A stretch of 64,000 nucleotides of DNA from Methylophaga sulfidovorans. Lineage in GTDB: Bacteria; Pseudomonadota; Gammaproteobacteria; Nitrosococcales; Methylophagaceae. This document shows positions 61,004-64,000 of this stretch, one piece after another. Below the pieces are notes generated by a model. The model was given only the letters and a program-made list of their open reading frames with translations, was not told the DNA's origin and did not search any database. Both the position numbers and the translations under genes were made by a program. Within the stretch, counting starts at the first letter, position 1, and the number at the start of each line of letters is the position of its first letter. The stretch is taken from the NCBI RefSeq assembly GCF_900114205.1, contig NZ_FOSH01000005.1:175873-239872 (forward strand), in the 5' to 3' direction.

Positions 61004-63507
61004 TCAGACTGACCGAGTCGCTTATAAAGGTAAGGATAATCCGACAATAGATCCGTCATGCCTTGAATATCGAACACTTCTACTTTATCCAGAAGTTGCT
61101 GGGCATAATTGCTCAAGGGTATGAATTTTTCTTTCTCTGCAACCTGGTTCAGGTCAGAAGCAAAACGTTTGATTTCACTCATATTATTGCTTTCTTTGAC
61201 CATTTTCCAAATCGGCATTTTACTCTCCATGAAACTGAGAATATTCGGTAATACACTCATTTCATGTTTCGATAATGTAAGCGTTTCATCATTAGCATCA
61301 GCCATATCAGCCTCACTCGGTTGCTCATGCTTTAAAAATTCGGCGAGTTTATGGTAGAGCTCTGCCTTTTTAACTGGCTTACGGATATGATCATTAAAAT
61401 GCTCTGATTTGAGACGGTCAAAATCGTCTTTCATAACCGATGCTGTCAGCGCAATGATCGGGATATCAAATTCTGCTTTAATTTTGTCGGCGGCCTGATA
61501 ACCATCCATCACTGGCATACGTAAATCCATCAATACTAAATCAACGGGATGGTGTTTCATCGCTTCAACCGCTTCTTTACCGTTTTCAGCTTCAATGATT
61601 TCCAATGCAGAACTAGAGAAACTTTCAGTCACCAAACGTCGGTTATCTTCAATATCATCCACGACAAGAATGGTTGCCGGAGCAAAAACAGGTAATGTCG
61701 GTTCAGAGTAATTATGTAAGCTGGTATCAGCAGCGATCGCTGCCACAACAACATTATCCAAGTGCACAGTAAATGTAGACCCCTTACCCAATTGACTTTT
61801 AACGGTAAGCGTTCCTCCCATCAGTTTTATCAGACGACTACAAATGGATAATCCCAAACCTGTTCCACCAAATTTGGCAGTATCCTGACCTACGGTTTGG
61901 TTAAAGTCTTCAAAAATTCGGTCTAGTTGATCTTCCGGTATACCTAGGCCGGTATCTTCAACATCAATACACAATGCCAACTTACTGCCGATATTGTTCT
62001 TATTTTCGACACTTGCCCGCATAGTAATCCGCCCGGATTCTGTAAACTTCACTGCGTTGCCCAGTAAGTTAAGCAAAACTTGTCGTAGCCGAACCACATC
62101 TAACATAAGACTTTGAGGAATATCAGAATCCACCTCTAATATAAGTTCTACACCTTTATTACGTAATGGCACGCTGAATATATGTGATAGCTCTTCAAAC
62201 AGCACATGCGGGTTTGTCGCCGCATAATTAATCTCTAGTTTTCCCGCTTCAATTTTGGATAAATCAAGAATGTCATTTATCAATAACATTAAATCATTGC
62301 CAGCCGACTGAATGGTTTTCACATAGGATTTTATTTTGTTGTCTTTGACCTGCTCATAGAGCAGTTCGGTAAAACCAATAATGGCATTCATCGGGGTGCT
62401 AATTTCATGACTCATATTCGCCAGAAATTCAGATTTAGTACGATTAGCGACTTCAGCCTTTTCTTTCGCCTCCACTAATTGTGCTTCCATCTCCAGCCTG
62501 TCTGTAAGATCCACTGCAATACCCAATAAGGCATCCTGATTCTGATAGGTGATAGGCATGATGGACACCATCATTGAGCGCTCTTCACCATCTAAATTTT
62601 TGAACTGGACAATCTTTTGTTCAACAAAACCTTTAGTTTTTATATCTCTTAATATCTCTTCACGCTGACTCGGATTAGAATAAAAATCGAGTATATTGAA
62701 TTGATTGAGTTCTTCCATTTGCAGGTTGTAATCCAATAATGCCTGAGGATTAGCAGTGATAATTCGGCCATCATATGCTGTCACTGAGATTTGTAGTGGA
62801 AGGTGATCTAATAAGATTTTTGTTTGGCCTTCTGCAGCTTCACGCAAGCGAATCTGAGCAGCAAGTTTTCTATTCCAATACAAGATCCATATAACCAGTA
62901 CTAAAAATAAGATGACAATTTTTAGAATCAAACTGTAATCAACAACCGCCGCATACTTATCTTTTCCCCATTCGTCGAGGATACGTTGCTTCTCTGCTAA
63001 GGAGATCGCATTAAATGTGCGATTAAACAGGCTTACCATAGGCTGGTAAGCCTCAGTAAATCCAAATGCCAGTGACGTTTTAAATCCTGTTTCACCGACA
63101 ATACGAACATTATTAATCCCCATCTCTGCAATGTGATAGCTGGCTTGTGCCAGCGTGGCGACCAATGCATCTACTTTCCCCGTAGATACGGCTGTTAAGC
63201 CATCCTGAATACTCATGACTTCAATGAAGTTAATGTCCGGATATTGGTTGCGAATATTGTTCACATAACCATATTGATGAATGACCGCAATTTTTTTATT
63301 TTTTATGGAAGAAAGGCTTTCGACATAGACATTGTCATCGCGCATCACAACAACAATCGGACTATTTAAATACGGCCTGGTGAAGGTAAGAAACTGACCC
63401 AGCGCGGAATCACTGGTTTCTGAAATCATATCGACTTTGCCGGATTTAATCAGCTCGATGGATTCACTCCAACTCTTCGTTGGAACATACTCAATCGTAA
63501 TTCCCAA
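61000..63507 (-). CDS. Hybrid sensor histidine kinase, remaining open frame (5' truncated)
   Basis: The frame gives 835 residues from TTG 63507, but this start is inside a periplasmic substrate-binding (SBP_bac_3) domain. The order is SBP remnant (1-185), membrane span (about 193-210), PAS (about 228-340), HisKA with H367 in NMSHEISTPMNA, HATPase (with DTGLGIPEDQ and GTGLGLSI), and a receiver (LVLMDLRMPVMDG) plus a C-terminal Hpt-like tail. The H-box has Ser where Arg is usual. BvgS-like kinases sense ligands by such domains. The native start and signal peptide are lost, so function is doubtful. Confidence 0.85.
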   Translation of the reverse strand: MGITIEYVPTKSWSESIELIKSGKVDMISETSDSALGQFLTFTRPYLNSPIVVVMRDDNVYVESLSSIKNKKIAVIHQYGYVNNIRNQYPDINFIEVMSIQDGLTAVSTGKVDALVATLAQASYHIAEMGINNVRIVGETGFKTSLAFGFTEAYQPMVSLFNRTFNAISLAEKQRILDEWGKDKYAAVVDYSLILKIVILFLVLVIWILYWNRKLAAQIRLREAAEGQTKILLDHLPLQISVTAYDGRIITANPQALLDYNLQMEELNQFNILDFYSNPSQREEILRDIKTKGFVEQKIVQFKNLDGEERSMMVSIMPITYQNQDALLGIAVDLTDRLEMEAQLVEAKEKAEVANRTKSEFLANMSHEISTPMNAIIGFTELLYEQVKDNKIKSYVKTIQSAGNDLMLLINDILDLSKIEAGKLEINYAATNPHVLFEELSHIFSVPLRNKGVELILEVDSDIPQSLMLDVVRLRQVLLNLLGNAVKFTESGRITMRASVENKNNIGSKLALCIDVEDTGLGIPEDQLDRIFEDFNQTVGQDTAKFGGTGLGLSICSRLIKLMGGTLTVKSQLGKGSTFTVHLDNVVVAAIAADTSLHNYSEPTLPVFAPATILVVDDIEDNRRLVTESFSSSALEIIEAENGKEAVEAMKHHPVDLVLMDLRMPVMDGYQAADKIKAEFDIPIIALTASVMKDDFDRLKSEHFNDHIRKPVKKAELYHKLAEFLKHEQPSEADMADANDETLTLSKHEMSVLPNILSFMESKMPIWKMVKESNNMSEIKRFASDLNQVAEKEKFIPLSNYAQQLLDKVEVFDIQGMTDLLSDYPYLYKRLGQSD

Positions 63508-63664
63508 CTTCTTTTCTATTAATTGCAGATATTCAGCAACTATGCCGATGTAGTTACCTTCTTTATCAAATGCTTCATAAGGTAGCCAGTTCGGATCGCC
63601 TGTAAAACGAATTGTTTTATGTTCGTTTTACCAGAATTGCTCACTCGGTGACAAAATAATATTT
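63508..63664 (-). pseudogene. Decayed 5' part of the hybrid kinase gene
   Basis: Upstream of the TTG, the same frame codes IRFTGDPNWLPYEAFDK, the usual start of an SBP_bac_3 domain, and further up LSPSEQFW. Between W and NEHKTIRF lies a TAA at 63628-63630, where relatives have a leucine codon (pattern xWLxxHxxIR). One base change from TTA would do this. The frame ends at the IS border near 63664, so the signal-peptide end is missing. Confidence 0.75.
63602..63631. repeat. Perfect inverted repeat across the kinase stop codon
   Basis: GTAAAACGAA (63602-63611) and TTCGTTTTAC (63622-63631) are exact complements with a 10-base A/T-rich loop. The in-frame TAA of the kinase remnant lies in one arm. 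Confidence 0.8.
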
Positions 63665-64000
63665 GGGGCTGATCCAGATAACTAGCCCATATTCGCTTTA
63701 ACCCATTGAGTTAATTGTTTTAATTGACTCTTTGGGTCACTGTTATTAAATCGCCACTCACACTCTTTCAAAAACAAGTGAAAATGCTCCTTTGGAATAC
63801 CGTTAAATCGCCGTAAGTGGCGCTTAGCTTGATTCCAAAAATTCTCAATACCATTGATATGATTTTGCTTATCGGCAAAAAGCTTACTATGGTTAATACG
63901 ATAGTGTTTAAATTCGCTTACATCTAACGCATTATAACTGCGCCAAGTATCGGTATAGACAATACTGTCAGGTTTCACCGTCTGTCTAATAATGGGTATC
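63665..64000 (-). mobile_element. IS1595-family insertion sequence, 3' end only
   Basis: The element's end appears to be the GGGGCTGATCCAGATAACTA sequence beginning at 63665, directly behind the transposase stop, similar in style to ISSod11/ISPna2-type ends. The rest lies beyond the window. The target duplication cannot be checked because only one end is visible. Confidence 0.7.
63682..64000 (-). CDS. IS1595-family transposase (5' partial)
   Basis: The frame is open to the right edge of the window and ends at TAG 63682. The C-terminal ISXO2-like DDE domain shows VYTDTWRSYNALD with the second aspartate, then HINGIENFWNQAKRHLRRF with the final glutamate, and ends LKQLTQWVKANMG. These are typical of IS1595 transposases. 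Its catalytic C-terminal part looks intact. Confidence 0.88.
   Translation of the reverse strand, partial: IPIIRQTVKPDSIVYTDTWRSYNALDVSEFKHYRINHSKLFADKQNHINGIENFWNQAKRHLRRFNGIPKEHFHLFLKECEWRFNNSDPKSQLKQLTQWVKANMG

Overview
The window reads as chromosome of a methylotrophic gammaproteobacterium, most probably Methylophaga or a close relative. This is an inference: tetrahydromethanopterin (H4MPT)-linked C1 genes (two methylene-H4MPT dehydrogenase paralogues, a beta-RFAP synthase) and the tail of a SoxYZ-like carrier sit among housekeeping genes of typical gammaproteobacterial type (FimX-, YajR-, PpnN-, PatZ- and YciK-like proteins). Base composition is moderate and uniform. I see no rRNA, tRNA, CRISPR array or prophage. 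The only mobile DNA recognised is an IS1595-family element cut by the right edge.

Layout: 1-4.8 kb, C1 metabolism (SoxYZ-like tail, small periplasmic Cys protein, mtdA-type gene, beta-RFAP synthase, mtdB, ATP-grasp ligase), then htpX. 5.8-12.2 kb (minus), glyQ-glyS-gmhB-plsC-fimX run. 12.4-15.4 kb, gshB-apbE-tonB. 15.4-19.5 kb (minus), host-attachment-type protein, CYTH triphosphatase, uvrA. 19.5-22.5 kb, YajR-like transporter, IclR regulator, ssb. 22.5-26.2 kb, a divergent HDAC-type deacetylase and Pat-type lysine acetyltransferase. 26.3-34.8 kb, ppnN, ampG, dinB, cupin, recQ, a small DUF6435-type gene, xthA. 35-39.3 kb, rpsT, proB-obgE-rpmA-rplU and ispB. 39.4-45.2 kb, HD-GYP regulator, 2Fe-2S ferredoxin, hpnD-hpnE, lipoprotein, SDR, diguanylate cyclase. 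45.2-50 kb (minus), crcB-DUF190-serS-M50 protease-trpS-rluB. 50.1-57.7 kb (minus), central carbon block thioredoxin-like/tkt-gap-pgk-pyk-fba. 58-61 kb, mrcB and a TPR lipoprotein. 61-64 kb, a hybrid sensor kinase whose 5' end is broken next to the IS.

The C1 genes move formaldehyde-level carbon through H4MPT, and the tkt/gap/pgk/pyk/fba block would rearrange the sugar phosphates and triose phosphates made from it. Cyclic-di-GMP is well represented: a degenerate FimX-type receptor, an HD-GYP phosphodiesterase and a GGDEF cyclase with an I-site and a possible sigma-54 promoter.

No wholly new system such as a defence island was found. The items most worth a second look are a tryptophanyl-tRNA synthetase carrying the cysteine pattern of the Thermotoga iron-sulfur enzyme, the 5' decay of the hybrid kinase by an IS and an in-frame stop, the paired acetyltransferase and deacetylase, the ferredoxin coupled to hpnDE, and a hairpin that would hide the ribosome binding site of a 58-residue gene.
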